A DNA stretch of 64,000 nucleotides from Flagellimonas myxillae (lineage in GTDB: Bacteria; Bacteroidota; Bacteroidia; Flavobacteriales; Flavobacteriaceae). The notes under the pieces were generated by a model, which worked only from the letters and a program-made list of their open reading frames with translations, had not been told where the DNA came from and ran no database searches. The position numbers and the translations under genes are program-made. The DNA lies in the NCBI RefSeq assembly GCF_023502235.1, contig NZ_JAMFLY010000002.1, positions 806,001 to 870,000 on the forward strand, read 5' to 3'. Below are positions 1-8,570 of this stretch, piece after piece; position 1 is the first letter of the stretch, and each line of letters starts with the position of its first letter.

Positions 1-22
1 GCCTCAGGTTAAGCAAATGTAA

Positions 23-2395
23 ATGGCAAACATGACATGTTATCACTGTGGTGATGACTGTGGCAGGGACAAGGTGCGGTTTGATGAAAGGGATTTTTGC
101 TGTCATGGCTGTAAAACAGTGTACGAGATTTTTACTTCAAACGGCCTCTCCAACTTTTATGAGATAGAGGCCAAGGCGGGTAATACCCCAAAAGAAGTAC
201 GGAGCAAATATGATTTTCTGGACAATCAGGAAATCGTAGGCAAGCTTTTGGAGTTTAATGAGGAAGGGGTGCAGGTGATCAACCTGAGCATTCCGTCCAT
301 TCATTGTAGTTCCTGTATTTGGGTGCTGGAAAACTTGAACAAGTTGCACCCTGCGGTCAGTAATTCCCAAGTGGATTTTCCAAAGAAGACCCTTCGGGTC
401 ACCTATACTTCAACCGATTTTTCCCTAAAGGGTTTGGTTCTGATGCTGAGCAGCATTGGTTACGAGCCCTACATTTCGTTGGATGAATACGAAAAAAAGG
501 AAAAGAAAAAAGACCGCTCCCTGATCTATAAACTCGGGGTTGCCGGGTTTGCCTTTGGCAACGTGATGCTGCTGTCCTTTCCAGAATATTTTGAAGTGGA
601 GGAATTCTGGTTGGAACAGTACAAGCCGGTCTTTCGATGGCTGATGTTCGCCTTTTCGCTCCCCGTGGTGTTTTATGCATCACAAGATTATTTTGTTTCG
701 GCCTATAAGGGATTGCGCTCCAAACTTTTGAATATTGATGTGCCCATTGCCCTGGGAATCCTCACCTTGTTTTTACGAAGTACCGCGGACATTGTTTTTG
801 ATTTGGGCTCTGGCTTTTTTGATAGCCTAACGGGCCTTGTGTTCTTTCTTCTCCTTGGGAAGTTTTTCCAACAACGCACCTATGCTTTCCTTTCTTTTGA
901 AAGGGATTACAAATCCTATTTTCCTATTGCCGTTACACGTTTGAAACAGGATAAGACCGAAGAAAACATTCAGATTTACAAGGTCAAGGTAGGGGATAGG
1001 CTGCTCATTCGCAGCAATGAGATCATCCCAGTGGACAGTATCCTGATCAAGGGCTCGGCCGAAATCGATTACAGTTTTGTTACGGGGGAATCGCAGGCCG
1101 TAATCAAAGAATCCGGGGAAAAACTCTTTGCGGGGGGCAAGCAACTTTCAGGACTTTTGGAAGTGGAAGTGCTAAAGTCCGTTTCCCAGAGTTACCTTAC
1201 CCAGCTTTGGGGCAACTCCGTTTTTTCCAAGGACAAGGCAAGCGCTTTCCAAACCTTAACCGATAGTATTGGAAAACGGTTTACCGCCGCTGTACTGACC
1301 ATTGCCACAGTAGCCACTATTTTTTGGTTGTTCTATGAATCGAGCATGGCCCTTAATGTGTTTACGGCTGTATTGATCATTGCATGCCCTTGTGCCATCG
1401 CCTTGGCCGCACCCTTTACCCTGGGGAATATGCTCCGCATTTTTGGCAGGCACAAATTGTATTTAAAGAACACCAACGTTATTGAACGATTGGCCAAAAT
1501 AGACACGGCCATCTTCGACAAGACCGGAACCTTGACCACCACGGCCAAGGATACTATCCTCTACGAAGGGGTGGAACTGAGTCCGGAAGAAAATACCTTG
1601 CTTAAAACCACCTTGCGGGCTTCCAACCATCCATTGAGCAGGTCCTTGTACGATATTTTAAAGTCCAATGAGATCATGACCCTGGATGAATTCCAGGAGC
1701 ATACCGGGAAAGGTATCGAGGGCCGGATCAACGAGCGTTCCATCAAAATTGGTTCTCCGGGTTATGTGGGAAAGGATTTGGCGACCACTTCGGCCGATAC
1801 GGCGGTTTATATAAGTTCCGATGACGATTTTAAAGGGCGATTTGTGTTCAAGAACAGCTATCGGGAGGGTGTTTCCAAGGTGTTCGGGGCTTTGGGCCAA
1901 TCCATGCAAATTGGAATTCTTTCTGGGGATAATGATGGGGAACGCAAGCAACTTCAAAAAATATTACCAGCTAAAACGCGGATGTTGTTCAATCAAAAAC
2001 CAGAGGATAAACTGGAACACATACAGCATTTACAGCGGGAACATCAAGTGCTGATGGTGGGCGATGGACTAAATGATGCTGGTGCCTTGGCACAAAGCGA
2101 TGTGGGTATTGCGGTCTCGGAAGACATCAACGTGTTTTCCCCCGCCTGCGACGGTATTTTGGACGCTTCACAATTTACCCGCTTGTCCACTTTCTTGCAG
2201 CTCTCGAAAAAATCAATACAGATCATCAAAATGAGCTTTGCACTATCGCTCTGCTACAATTTGGTGGGATTGTATTTTGCGGTCACAGGACAATTACAAC
2301 CGGTTATAGCGGCCATTTTAATGCCTTTGAGTTCTATAAGCATTGTATTGTTCACCACCGTAATGACCAATGTCCTCGGACGAAAACTCAACTAA
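23..2395 (+). CDS. ccoI: CcoI/FixI-type copper-transporting P-type ATPase
   Basis: Inner-membrane P1B-type ATPase of 790 residues, predicted to export Cu(I) for assembly of the CuB centre of cbb3 oxidase. Visible parts: an N-terminal Cys-rich segment (CYHCGDDC, CCHGC), a heavy-metal-associated domain with CSSC, an actuator TGES, the transmembrane metal-binding CPC (C455-P456-C457), the phosphorylated Asp499 in DKTGTLT, a nucleotide-binding HP pair (SNHPLS) and the hinge GDGLNDAGAL. The Cys-rich N-terminus and the following cco genes point to CcoI rather than general CopA. ATG at 23 is used; ATG at 32 is an alternative. The promoter lies outside the window. Confidence 0.95.
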   Translation: MANMTCYHCGDDCGRDKVRFDERDFCCHGCKTVYEIFTSNGLSNFYEIEAKAGNTPKEVRSKYDFLDNQEIVGKLLEFNEEGVQVINLSIPSIHCSSCIWVLENLNKLHPAVSNSQVDFPKKTLRVTYTSTDFSLKGLVLMLSSIGYEPYISLDEYEKKEKKKDRSLIYKLGVAGFAFGNVMLLSFPEYFEVEEFWLEQYKPVFRWLMFAFSLPVVFYASQDYFVSAYKGLRSKLLNIDVPIALGILTLFLRSTADIVFDLGSGFFDSLTGLVFFLLLGKFFQQRTYAFLSFERDYKSYFPIAVTRLKQDKTEENIQIYKVKVGDRLLIRSNEIIPVDSILIKGSAEIDYSFVTGESQAVIKESGEKLFAGGKQLSGLLEVEVLKSVSQSYLTQLWGNSVFSKDKASAFQTLTDSIGKRFTAAVLTIATVATIFWLFYESSMALNVFTAVLIIACPCAIALAAPFTLGNMLRIFGRHKLYLKNTNVIERLAKIDTAIFDKTGTLTTTAKDTILYEGVELSPEENTLLKTTLRASNHPLSRSLYDILKSNEIMTLDEFQEHTGKGIEGRINERSIKIGSPGYVGKDLATTSADTAVYISSDDDFKGRFVFKNSYREGVSKVFGALGQSMQIGILSGDNDGERKQLQKILPAKTRMLFNQKPEDKLEHIQHLQREHQVLMVGDGLNDAGALAQSDVGIAVSEDINVFSPACDGILDASQFTRLSTFLQLSKKSIQIIKMSFALSLCYNLVGLYFAVTGQLQPVIAAILMPLSSISIVLFTTVMTNVLGRKLN

Positions 2396-2410
2396 CTAAA
2401 AACTAACAAC

Positions 2411-2866
2411 GTGCTCAAAAAATTAATTTATGAAACAAGGGAAAGAATAAGGCCCAACCTGCTCGCGATCAGCATTGGATTTGTTTATCTATGGTTTGGG
2501 AGCTTAAAGTTCTTTCCAGATGCAAGCCCGGCGGAAAGCCTGGCCAAGAACACCATCCATCAACTCACCCTGGGAGTTTTACCCGATTCGTGGGCCATTA
2601 TATTATTGGCCATCCTAGAGGTTGGTATTGGTCTGCTTTTGTTACTGGGGTTATGGCGAAAGTTCACGGTGGGGGTTGCCCTTGCCCACATGGCCCTGAC
2701 CTTTGCCCCGTTGATTTTGTTTCCATTGGAATCATTTCAACAACCGCCCTTGATCCCTACCTTATTGGGACAATATATTGGAAAGAACCTGATCATTGTG
2801 GCGGCCCTTTTAAGCTTGCCACATGGCTATGGATTGTTGAAAAATAGATTACGAAATAAAAACTGA
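2411..2866 (+). CDS. DoxX-like small membrane protein
   Basis: Protein of 151 residues with about four hydrophobic segments, resembling the DoxX/DUF417-like membrane family (an FGSLKFFP motif after the first segment, a Gly/Leu-rich second segment). The start is a GTG at 2411, 15 bp after ccoI, so the two are probably co-transcribed. The function is not known; DoxX-like proteins often sit with redox or respiratory genes. Its TGA stop (2864-2866) forms the first three bases of the operator for the downstream cco operon, so the gene end and a regulatory site overlap. Confidence 0.7.
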   Translation: MLKKLIYETRERIRPNLLAISIGFVYLWFGSLKFFPDASPAESLAKNTIHQLTLGVLPDSWAIILLAILEVGIGLLLLLGLWRKFTVGVALAHMALTFAPLILFPLESFQQPPLIPTLLGQYIGKNLIIVAALLSLPHGYGLLKNRLRNKN

Positions 2867-2906
2867 TATATGTCATTTTTTAGCGAGAACCCTAACAGTA
2901 GTTTTA
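2864..2906 (+). promoter_or_regulatory. CRP/FNR-type operator plus -7 box driving ccoS-ccoNOQPGH
   Basis: The operator TGATATATGTCA occupies 2864-2875 and the -7 box TAGTTTTA lies at 2899-2906, exactly 23 bp downstream. The operator centre is 29 bp upstream of the first base of the -7 box, near -41 relative to the expected start, as for a class II activator. The same geometry recurs at six other promoters in the window. ccoS starts at 2926. That an FNR-like protein binds here is inference. Confidence 0.75.
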
Positions 2907-2925
2907 CACCCAAATTCAGGTAGGT

Positions 2926-3135
2926 ATGAGTGTCATTTATGTGTTATTGGCCATAAGCATTGCAGTTGCACTGGTCTTTTTCGCAGCATTCGTGTTGTCC
3001 GTCAAGAATGGGCAATACGACGATGCCTATACTCCTTCCGTCCGCATGCTTTTCGAAGATGAACTATTGGATCAAGAATCCCAATCAGACATAGAACAAA
3101 AAGAAATCACACAAACTAAAAGAACAAACCAATAA
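2926..3135 (+). CDS. ccoS: cbb3 oxidase maturation protein CcoS
   Basis: Small protein of 69 residues with one N-terminal membrane helix, then a short cytoplasmic tail containing GQYDD and TPSVRML, the typical CcoS pattern. CcoS is needed to complete haem and copper insertion into CcoN in other bacteria. It is the first gene after the operator at 2864-2906 and ends 2 bp before ccoNO, so it is almost certainly co-transcribed and may be translationally coupled. The acidic, Gln/Thr-rich tail is longer than in proteobacterial CcoS. Confidence 0.9.
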   Translation: MSVIYVLLAISIAVALVFFAAFVLSVKNGQYDDAYTPSVRMLFEDELLDQESQSDIEQKEITQTKRTNQ

Positions 3136-3137
3136 AT

Positions 3138-5342
3138 ATGGAATTACAACAATTTCGTTACGACAACAAGATCGTACAAAAGTTTTTATACGCCACCATG
3201 CTTTGGGGTGTTGTTGGAATGTTGGTGGGGCTCCTACTGGCATTTATGTTTTTGTTCCCGAACATTACGGATGGTATTTCATGGTTGAGCTTTGGGCGTA
3301 TTCGCCCCTTGCACACCAATGCCGTGATTTTTGCCTTCGTGGGGAACGCCATTTTTGCCGGAGTATACTACTCTACACAACGGCTCCTCAAAACGCGGAT
3401 GTACAGTGATGCACTGAGCAACATTAACTTCTGGGGATGGCAGTTGATCATTGTGGCGGCGGCCATAACCCTTCCATTGGGGTATACCACTTCCAAGGAA
3501 TATGCAGAGCTGGAATGGCCCATAGATTTGGCCATTGCCGTAATCTGGGTGGTTTTTGGTTGGAACTTGATCGCTACCATATTTAAGCGTAGACAGCGCC
3601 ATTTGTATGTAGCCATCTGGTTTTATCTAGCCACTTTTGTGACGGTTGCGGTACTCCACATCTTCAATAGTTTGGAATTACCGGTGTCCGCTTTAAAAAG
3701 TTACTCGGTATATGCTGGGGTTCAGGATGCATTGGTGCAATGGTGGTACGGGCACAATGCGGTAGCCTTCTTTTTGACCACGCCCTTCTTGGGACTGATG
3801 TACTACTTTGTGCCCAAAGCAGCCAATAGACCCATTTATTCATATCGATTATCCATCGTCCACTTTTGGTCCCTGATCTTTATCTATATCTGGGCCGGAC
3901 CACACCACTTGTTATATTCTTCCTTGCCAGATTGGGCACAGAACCTTGGGGTTGTGTTCTCCATTATGTTGATTGCGCCTTCTTGGGGAGGTATGATCAA
4001 CGGATTGTTGACCCTTAGGGGTGTTTGGGACAAAGTTAGGACCGATGCCACCTTGAAATTTATGGTAGTAGCCATTACCGGTTACGGTATGGCCACTTTT
4101 GAAGGACCGATGTTGTCCCTGAAAAACGTAAATGCCATCGCCCACTTTAGCGACTGGATCATTGCCCACGTTCACGTAGGGGCCTTGGCTTGGAACGGTT
4201 TCCTAACCTTTGGGATGATCTACTGGTTGGTACCCAAAATGTTCAAGACCACCTTGCATTCCAAAGGCTTGGCCAACTTGCACTTCTGGATTGGTACTTT
4301 AGGGATCATCCTTTATGCTTTGCCTATGTACGTGGCCGGGTTTACACAAGCCTTGATGTGGAAGGAGTTCAACCCAGATGGTAGTTTGGTGTACGGTAAC
4401 TTTTTGGAAACTGTTACCCAGATTATCCCCATGTACTGGATGCGGGCCATCGGAGGAACCATGTTTATCGCGGGGATGTTGATTATGATCTACAATGTGG
4501 TGGTCACCATTAGAAAAGGAAGCAGTGTAGAGGACGAATTGGCAGAAGCTCCGGCCTTGGCCAGGGTTTCCAAAAAACGTGTAGCTGGTGAAACCTTCCA
4601 TAACTGGTTGGAAAGAAGACCTGTACAGTTGACCATTTTGGCGACCATTGCCATCTTGATCGGGGGAATCATCCAGATTGTGCCGACCATCTTGGTAAAA
4701 TCCAATATCCCGACCATTACCAGTGTAAAACCTTATACCCCATTGGAATTGGAAGGTCGTGATCTGTATATCCGGGAAGGTTGTGTGGGATGTCACTCCC
4801 AAATGATCAGACCCTTTAGAAGCGAAGTGGAACGCTATGGTGAATATGCCAAAGCCGGGGAGTTTGTCTACGATCACCCCTTCTTATGGGGTAGTAAGCG
4901 TACCGGACCTGATCTACTCAGGATTGGCGGAAAATATTCGGACAACTGGCACTTGAACCATATGTACGACCCACAGAGCACATCAGCAGGATCAATAATG
5001 CCGGCCTACCAATGGTTGGTTCGGGACGAACACGATAGAAGCGGAATTGAAAGCAAAATGGAGGCCATGGTAAAATTAGGGGTTCCCTATACCGAGGAGG
5101 ACATTGCGAATGCCCAGCAATCCATGGCGGAACAGGCAGAAGCCATTGAGAAGAACCTCTACACCGATCCTGAATTTGCCAAGACCTATGAGGCCGACAA
5201 GAAATATGCACAGGAAAATGGGCTTGAATTTGTGGAGATGCGCGACAGGGAGATTGTTTCCCTAATTGCCTACTTGCAGCGCTTGGGTACCGATATTAAG
5301 GTACAGGAGACAGAGGAATTACTATCAGAGAACAAAGAATAA
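3138..5342 (+). CDS. ccoNO: cbb3-type cytochrome c oxidase, fused CcoN-CcoO subunit
   Basis: A 734-residue fusion of the catalytic subunit and the monohaem cytochrome c subunit of the high-affinity terminal oxidase. Residues 1 to about 470 are CcoN, with 12 or so helices and the ligands expected of the family: LHTN (low-spin haem), WWYGHN and GPHH (CuB side), and HVHVG (haem b3/b). Residues from about 490 onward are CcoO: one membrane anchor, then the haem c site C549-V-G-C552-H553. A helical insert rich in Glu/Ala (about 635-700) follows the haem domain. Separate ccoN and ccoO genes are usual in Proteobacteria; the fusion is common in Bacteroidota. Confidence 0.96.
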   Translation: MELQQFRYDNKIVQKFLYATMLWGVVGMLVGLLLAFMFLFPNITDGISWLSFGRIRPLHTNAVIFAFVGNAIFAGVYYSTQRLLKTRMYSDALSNINFWGWQLIIVAAAITLPLGYTTSKEYAELEWPIDLAIAVIWVVFGWNLIATIFKRRQRHLYVAIWFYLATFVTVAVLHIFNSLELPVSALKSYSVYAGVQDALVQWWYGHNAVAFFLTTPFLGLMYYFVPKAANRPIYSYRLSIVHFWSLIFIYIWAGPHHLLYSSLPDWAQNLGVVFSIMLIAPSWGGMINGLLTLRGVWDKVRTDATLKFMVVAITGYGMATFEGPMLSLKNVNAIAHFSDWIIAHVHVGALAWNGFLTFGMIYWLVPKMFKTTLHSKGLANLHFWIGTLGIILYALPMYVAGFTQALMWKEFNPDGSLVYGNFLETVTQIIPMYWMRAIGGTMFIAGMLIMIYNVVVTIRKGSSVEDELAEAPALARVSKKRVAGETFHNWLERRPVQLTILATIAILIGGIIQIVPTILVKSNIPTITSVKPYTPLELEGRDLYIREGCVGCHSQMIRPFRSEVERYGEYAKAGEFVYDHPFLWGSKRTGPDLLRIGGKYSDNWHLNHMYDPQSTSAGSIMPAYQWLVRDEHDRSGIESKMEAMVKLGVPYTEEDIANAQQSMAEQAEAIEKNLYTDPEFAKTYEADKKYAQENGLEFVEMRDREIVSLIAYLQRLGTDIKVQETEELLSENKE

Positions 5343-5361
5343 AAGAATCAGGATGAGGGAG

Positions 5362-5415
5362 TCAAGAAATAAGAATCAAGAAACAAGAACTCTGGTCTTG
5401 AATCTTGGCTCTTCC
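5362..5415. repeat. Imperfect low-complexity inverted repeat between ccoNO and ccoQ
   Basis: The 93-bp gap between ccoNO and ccoQ holds AAGAATCAAGAAACAAGA-like sequence on the left and its approximate complement (GTCTTGAATCTTGGCTCTT) on the right, separated by only a few bases. The two arms can pair imperfectly into a hairpin. It sits inside an operon, so it could act as an mRNA processing or stability element. Similar A/C/G-poor palindromes are frequent between genes in Flavobacteriia, but I cannot search for other copies here. Confidence 0.55.
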
Positions 5416-5435
5416 ATCCAAAATCTAGAAAAACC

Positions 5436-5621
5436 ATGTTAAAATTCGTAAAAAGCCATATGGAAACGATAGAGGGGGTAGCCAATTATCCCATGATATC
5501 GCTAATGATCTTCTTTGTATTCTTTGTGGCCTTGTTTTGGTGGGTATTTACCGCTACCAAGGAACATATCAAAGAAATGGGCGAACTGCCATTAGATAAC
5601 GATCAACCTAACAAACTATAA
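5436..5621 (+). CDS. ccoQ: CcoQ-like cbb3 oxidase small subunit
   Basis: Single-helix protein of 61 residues (hydrophobic stretch about residues 20-42) with a short acidic tail, located between ccoNO and ccoP where CcoQ normally lies. CcoQ stabilises the assembled oxidase. The call rests on size, topology and position, since CcoQ sequences are poorly conserved. It ends 4 bp before ccoP. Confidence 0.75.
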   Translation: MLKFVKSHMETIEGVANYPMISLMIFFVFFVALFWWVFTATKEHIKEMGELPLDNDQPNKL

Positions 5622-5625
5622 AATT

Positions 5626-6576
5626 ATGAGCACAAGAACACCCTGGTGGATTCGAATCCCTGTAATTTTCTTTTTGATCTTCGGATTGATGGAATACTTT
5701 ATAGATTCAGGTGATAAACCTGCCATTATCGAATACCCGATCACACAGTTTTTCCTATTGTTGGTCCTGATGATTTTGATTGCTATTGAGCTGATTCTGA
5801 AATCCATAGAAAATGTGATGTTTCAAACCCTTTCCGAAGAAGCGAAGGCCAATTATTTGGAATCCAAGAGCAAAAAACGGGAGTGGACATGGGCCAAGAA
5901 CCTGTACAAACGCCTCACTAAAAGTAGGGAGATTGAAAGGGAGAGCGAAATTATCATGGATCACAATTACGACGGAATCCGGGAGTTGGACAATGTTCTT
6001 CCGCCTTGGTGGGTATACCTATTTTACGGGACCATTATCTTTAGTGTGATCTACTTGGTACGTTTCCATGTTATTGGGGATTATGATCAGGCTGGTGAAT
6101 ATGAACAAGAAGTGGCCGCGGCCAAAATTGCGATAGAGGAATACAAAAAGACCGCCAAGGATTTGGTAGACGTCAATACGGTTGAGTTCCTATCGGATGC
6201 TACCGACTTGAATGCCGGTAAGAAAATCTTCACCGATAACTGTGTGGTTTGCCACATGGCCGATGGTGGCGGTGGAATCGGACCTAACCTAACTGACGAA
6301 TATTGGATTTTGGGTGGAGGCATCAAAAATGTGTTCAACACCATCTCAGAAGGAGGTCGTGATGGTAAGGGAATGGTAGCCTGGAAACAAAGTTTGAAAC
6401 CAGCGGAAATGGCCCAAGTAGCGAGTTACGTGCTTACTATGGGCGGGACTACCCCAGCTAACCCAAAAGCTCCTGAAGGAGATATCTGGATTGATCCCGA
6501 TGCTCCCGAACCGACGGAAACCGAGGAAGCTCCTATAGAGCAAGCTTCGGACTCCACTGATGTAGCCATGAATTAA
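5626..6576 (+). CDS. ccoP: cbb3-type cytochrome c oxidase subunit CcoP with one haem site
   Basis: Membrane-anchored cytochrome c of 316 residues that passes electrons to the CcoNO core. Two N-terminal hydrophobic helices (about 10-28 and 38-60), a charged cytoplasmic loop, a third membrane segment near residues 128-150, then a periplasmic cytochrome domain. Only one CxxCH is present, C206-V-V-C209-H210; proteobacterial CcoP normally has two. A Gly-rich stretch follows the haem site, and the tail (about 285-316) is Glu/Pro/Thr-rich. The N-terminal half includes an additional long loop compared with classic CcoP. Confidence 0.92.
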   Translation: MSTRTPWWIRIPVIFFLIFGLMEYFIDSGDKPAIIEYPITQFFLLLVLMILIAIELILKSIENVMFQTLSEEAKANYLESKSKKREWTWAKNLYKRLTKSREIERESEIIMDHNYDGIRELDNVLPPWWVYLFYGTIIFSVIYLVRFHVIGDYDQAGEYEQEVAAAKIAIEEYKKTAKDLVDVNTVEFLSDATDLNAGKKIFTDNCVVCHMADGGGGIGPNLTDEYWILGGGIKNVFNTISEGGRDGKGMVAWKQSLKPAEMAQVASYVLTMGGTTPANPKAPEGDIWIDPDAPEPTETEEAPIEQASDSTDVAMN

Positions 6577-6643
6577 ATTCTATTAAATTTCTTCCTTTTC
6601 GAGGGGAGACGTCCGAAGGACAGAGGGGTAAATCAAAATTGCA

Positions 6644-8053
6644 ATGGAAGAAAATTTTAGGGATTCCATAGGTACCATTACCAAAGAAGGAAAAAGGGCT
6701 TGGATATATCCCAAAAAACCCAGTGGGCAGTTTTACAAGTATCGCAAATATGTGAGCTATGTCCTGTTGCTTTTTTTGTTTGCATCTCCTTTTATAAAGA
6801 TCAAGGGACACCAATTTTTGTTGTTCAATGTGGTGGAAAGACGATTCAATATTTTTGGCTTTCCGTTTTGGCCACAGGATTTTCACCTGGTGGTGATTTC
6901 CATGATCATAGCAGTGATTTTTATTGCCTTGTTCACCGTGGCATATGGCCGTATTTTCTGCGGATGGATTTGCCCTCAGACCATTTTTATGGAAATGGTC
7001 TTCCGAAGAATAGAATACTGGATTGATGGTGACCGTGGTGCTCAGACCCGTTTGGACAAGGCACCCTGGAATGCCAAGAAAATCTGGAAACGTTCCTTGA
7101 AATGGACAATCTTTTTTGTTATTTCCTTTTTGATCGCCAACGTTTTTTTGGCATACCTGATCGGGAGTGACAAACTTATTGCCTACATCACCGATGGCCC
7201 TATGGCCCATATGGGAACCATGGTGCCCTTGCTCATTTTTACAGGGGTGTTCTATTTCATCTTTGCGTGGTTCCGGGAACAGGTGTGTATTATAGCCTGT
7301 CCGTATGGGAGACTACAAGGGGTATTGTTGGATAACAAATCCATTGTGGTGGCATACGACCATAAAAGGGGCGAAGGAGAAGCAGGACGCAAAAAGTTCA
7401 GGAAGAATGAGGATAGGGATGCGCTGGGCCATGGGGATTGCATTGATTGTTTTCAGTGCGTGAATGTGTGCCCGACCGGAATCGATATTAGAAATGGCAC
7501 CCAGCTCGAATGCGTGAATTGTACTGCCTGTATTGATGAGTGTGACCATATCATGGAAAGTATCAACAAGCCTGTTGGGCTGATAAGATACGCTAGTGAG
7601 GACGAGATCAATAAAAAGGAAAAGTTCAAGTTTACGGCCCGAATGAAAGGATATACAGCTGTGCTGTTTGTCCTGACCGGAATCTTGATTGGAATGTTGT
7701 TCCTTAGAAACGAATTGGAGGCCAATATTCTTAGGCTACCCGGACAGTTGTATGAAAGAAAGGATAACAACATCATCAGTAATGTGTATACCTATAAATT
7801 GGTGAATAAAACCACAAGCGATGTAACCGATGTGAGTTTTAAATTATTGTCACATAATGGGGAGATTAAAATGGTTTCCCACGAAAGTTTTACGGTGCCC
7901 GCCGAGGAACTGGCCGAAGGCACTTTGTTCATAGAAATCAATGCATCTGCCCTTACGGGAGACAAGGATAGGCTTAAAATTGGAGTGTATAGCGGGGACA
8001 AACTTATTGAGACAACTGTAACCCAGTTCTTGGCACCAAGAAGTTACAATTAG
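6644..8053 (+). CDS. ccoG: CcoG, polyferredoxin required for cbb3 oxidase copper delivery
   Basis: Membrane iron-sulfur protein of 469 residues. Several membrane helices carry cysteine motifs (CGWICPQ near residue 106 and CIIACPYG near 217), followed by two 4Fe-4S ferredoxin motifs (CIDCFQCVNVCP and CVNCTACIDECD, about residues 266-300), one more membrane helix and a C-terminal periplasmic immunoglobulin-like domain. In other bacteria CcoG reduces Cu(II) for insertion into the oxidase. It follows ccoP by 67 bp; that gap contains a tiny GTCC-GAA-GGAC hairpin but no convincing terminator. Confidence 0.93.
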   Translation: MEENFRDSIGTITKEGKRAWIYPKKPSGQFYKYRKYVSYVLLLFLFASPFIKIKGHQFLLFNVVERRFNIFGFPFWPQDFHLVVISMIIAVIFIALFTVAYGRIFCGWICPQTIFMEMVFRRIEYWIDGDRGAQTRLDKAPWNAKKIWKRSLKWTIFFVISFLIANVFLAYLIGSDKLIAYITDGPMAHMGTMVPLLIFTGVFYFIFAWFREQVCIIACPYGRLQGVLLDNKSIVVAYDHKRGEGEAGRKKFRKNEDRDALGHGDCIDCFQCVNVCPTGIDIRNGTQLECVNCTACIDECDHIMESINKPVGLIRYASEDEINKKEKFKFTARMKGYTAVLFVLTGILIGMLFLRNELEANILRLPGQLYERKDNNIISNVYTYKLVNKTTSDVTDVSFKLLSHNGEIKMVSHESFTVPAEELAEGTLFIEINASALTGDKDRLKIGVYSGDKLIETTVTQFLAPRSYN

Positions 8054-8119
8054 AGCTCTGTGTGAAGCCTTAGAGAAAAATGCGATTAGCTCATAGTTCA
8101 TCGCCTAAAACCAAATGAA

Positions 8120-8566
8120 ATGAAAATTAATTGGGGAACGGGTATAGTACTGGCATTTGTGGCCTTCATCGCCTTCATCCTATATTTTGTGGTTCGAATG
8201 AGCACCGATGACAGGGCCAACCACGATTTGGTGACCGATGACTATTACAAGCAGGAACTAGCGTATCAGAAGGAAATCGACGCTTCCAGATCAGCTGCGG
8301 AAATGAACGCCCAACTCAGCATTGAAAAAACACCTGAGGGATTAAGGATTGTTTTTCCTAAACAATTCGAATACCAAAAAATTAAAGGAACAGTGTCCCT
8401 TTACAGACCGTCCAACAAGCACTTGGATCATAACTTTCCATTAAGTTTGTCCAATGCACATTTGCTCATACCTGACAATAGCTTGGTGGGCGGTCGCTGG
8501 GACATTGCCATAAAATGGTCGTATGAAGGTAACACCTTTTTGCACAAAGAGAAATTAACGTATTAG
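8120..8566 (+). CDS. ccoH: CcoH/FixH family protein
   Basis: Protein of 148 residues with one N-terminal membrane helix (about 6-27) and a periplasmic domain; the segment DDYYKQELAYQKEID just after the helix is the typical FixH signature. FixH/CcoH stays with the oxidase during assembly. Two ATGs lie close together (8115 out of frame, 8120 in frame); the latter is used. It is followed after only 4 bp by the TauE/SafE-family gene, so the two are clearly one transcript. Confidence 0.88.
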   Translation: MKINWGTGIVLAFVAFIAFILYFVVRMSTDDRANHDLVTDDYYKQELAYQKEIDASRSAAEMNAQLSIEKTPEGLRIVFPKQFEYQKIKGTVSLYRPSNKHLDHNFPLSLSNAHLLIPDNSLVGGRWDIAIKWSYEGNTFLHKEKLTY

Positions 8567-8570
8567 AATC

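Noticed and set aside
6600..6630. Terminator between ccoP and ccoG
   Set aside because: Only a 4-bp GTCC/GGAC stem with a 3-nt loop and no T-tract; too weak to end transcription.
6533..7210. Open frame of 225 residues antisense to ccoG
   Set aside because: Lies on the reverse of a clear ccoG; no start context and no coherent domain.
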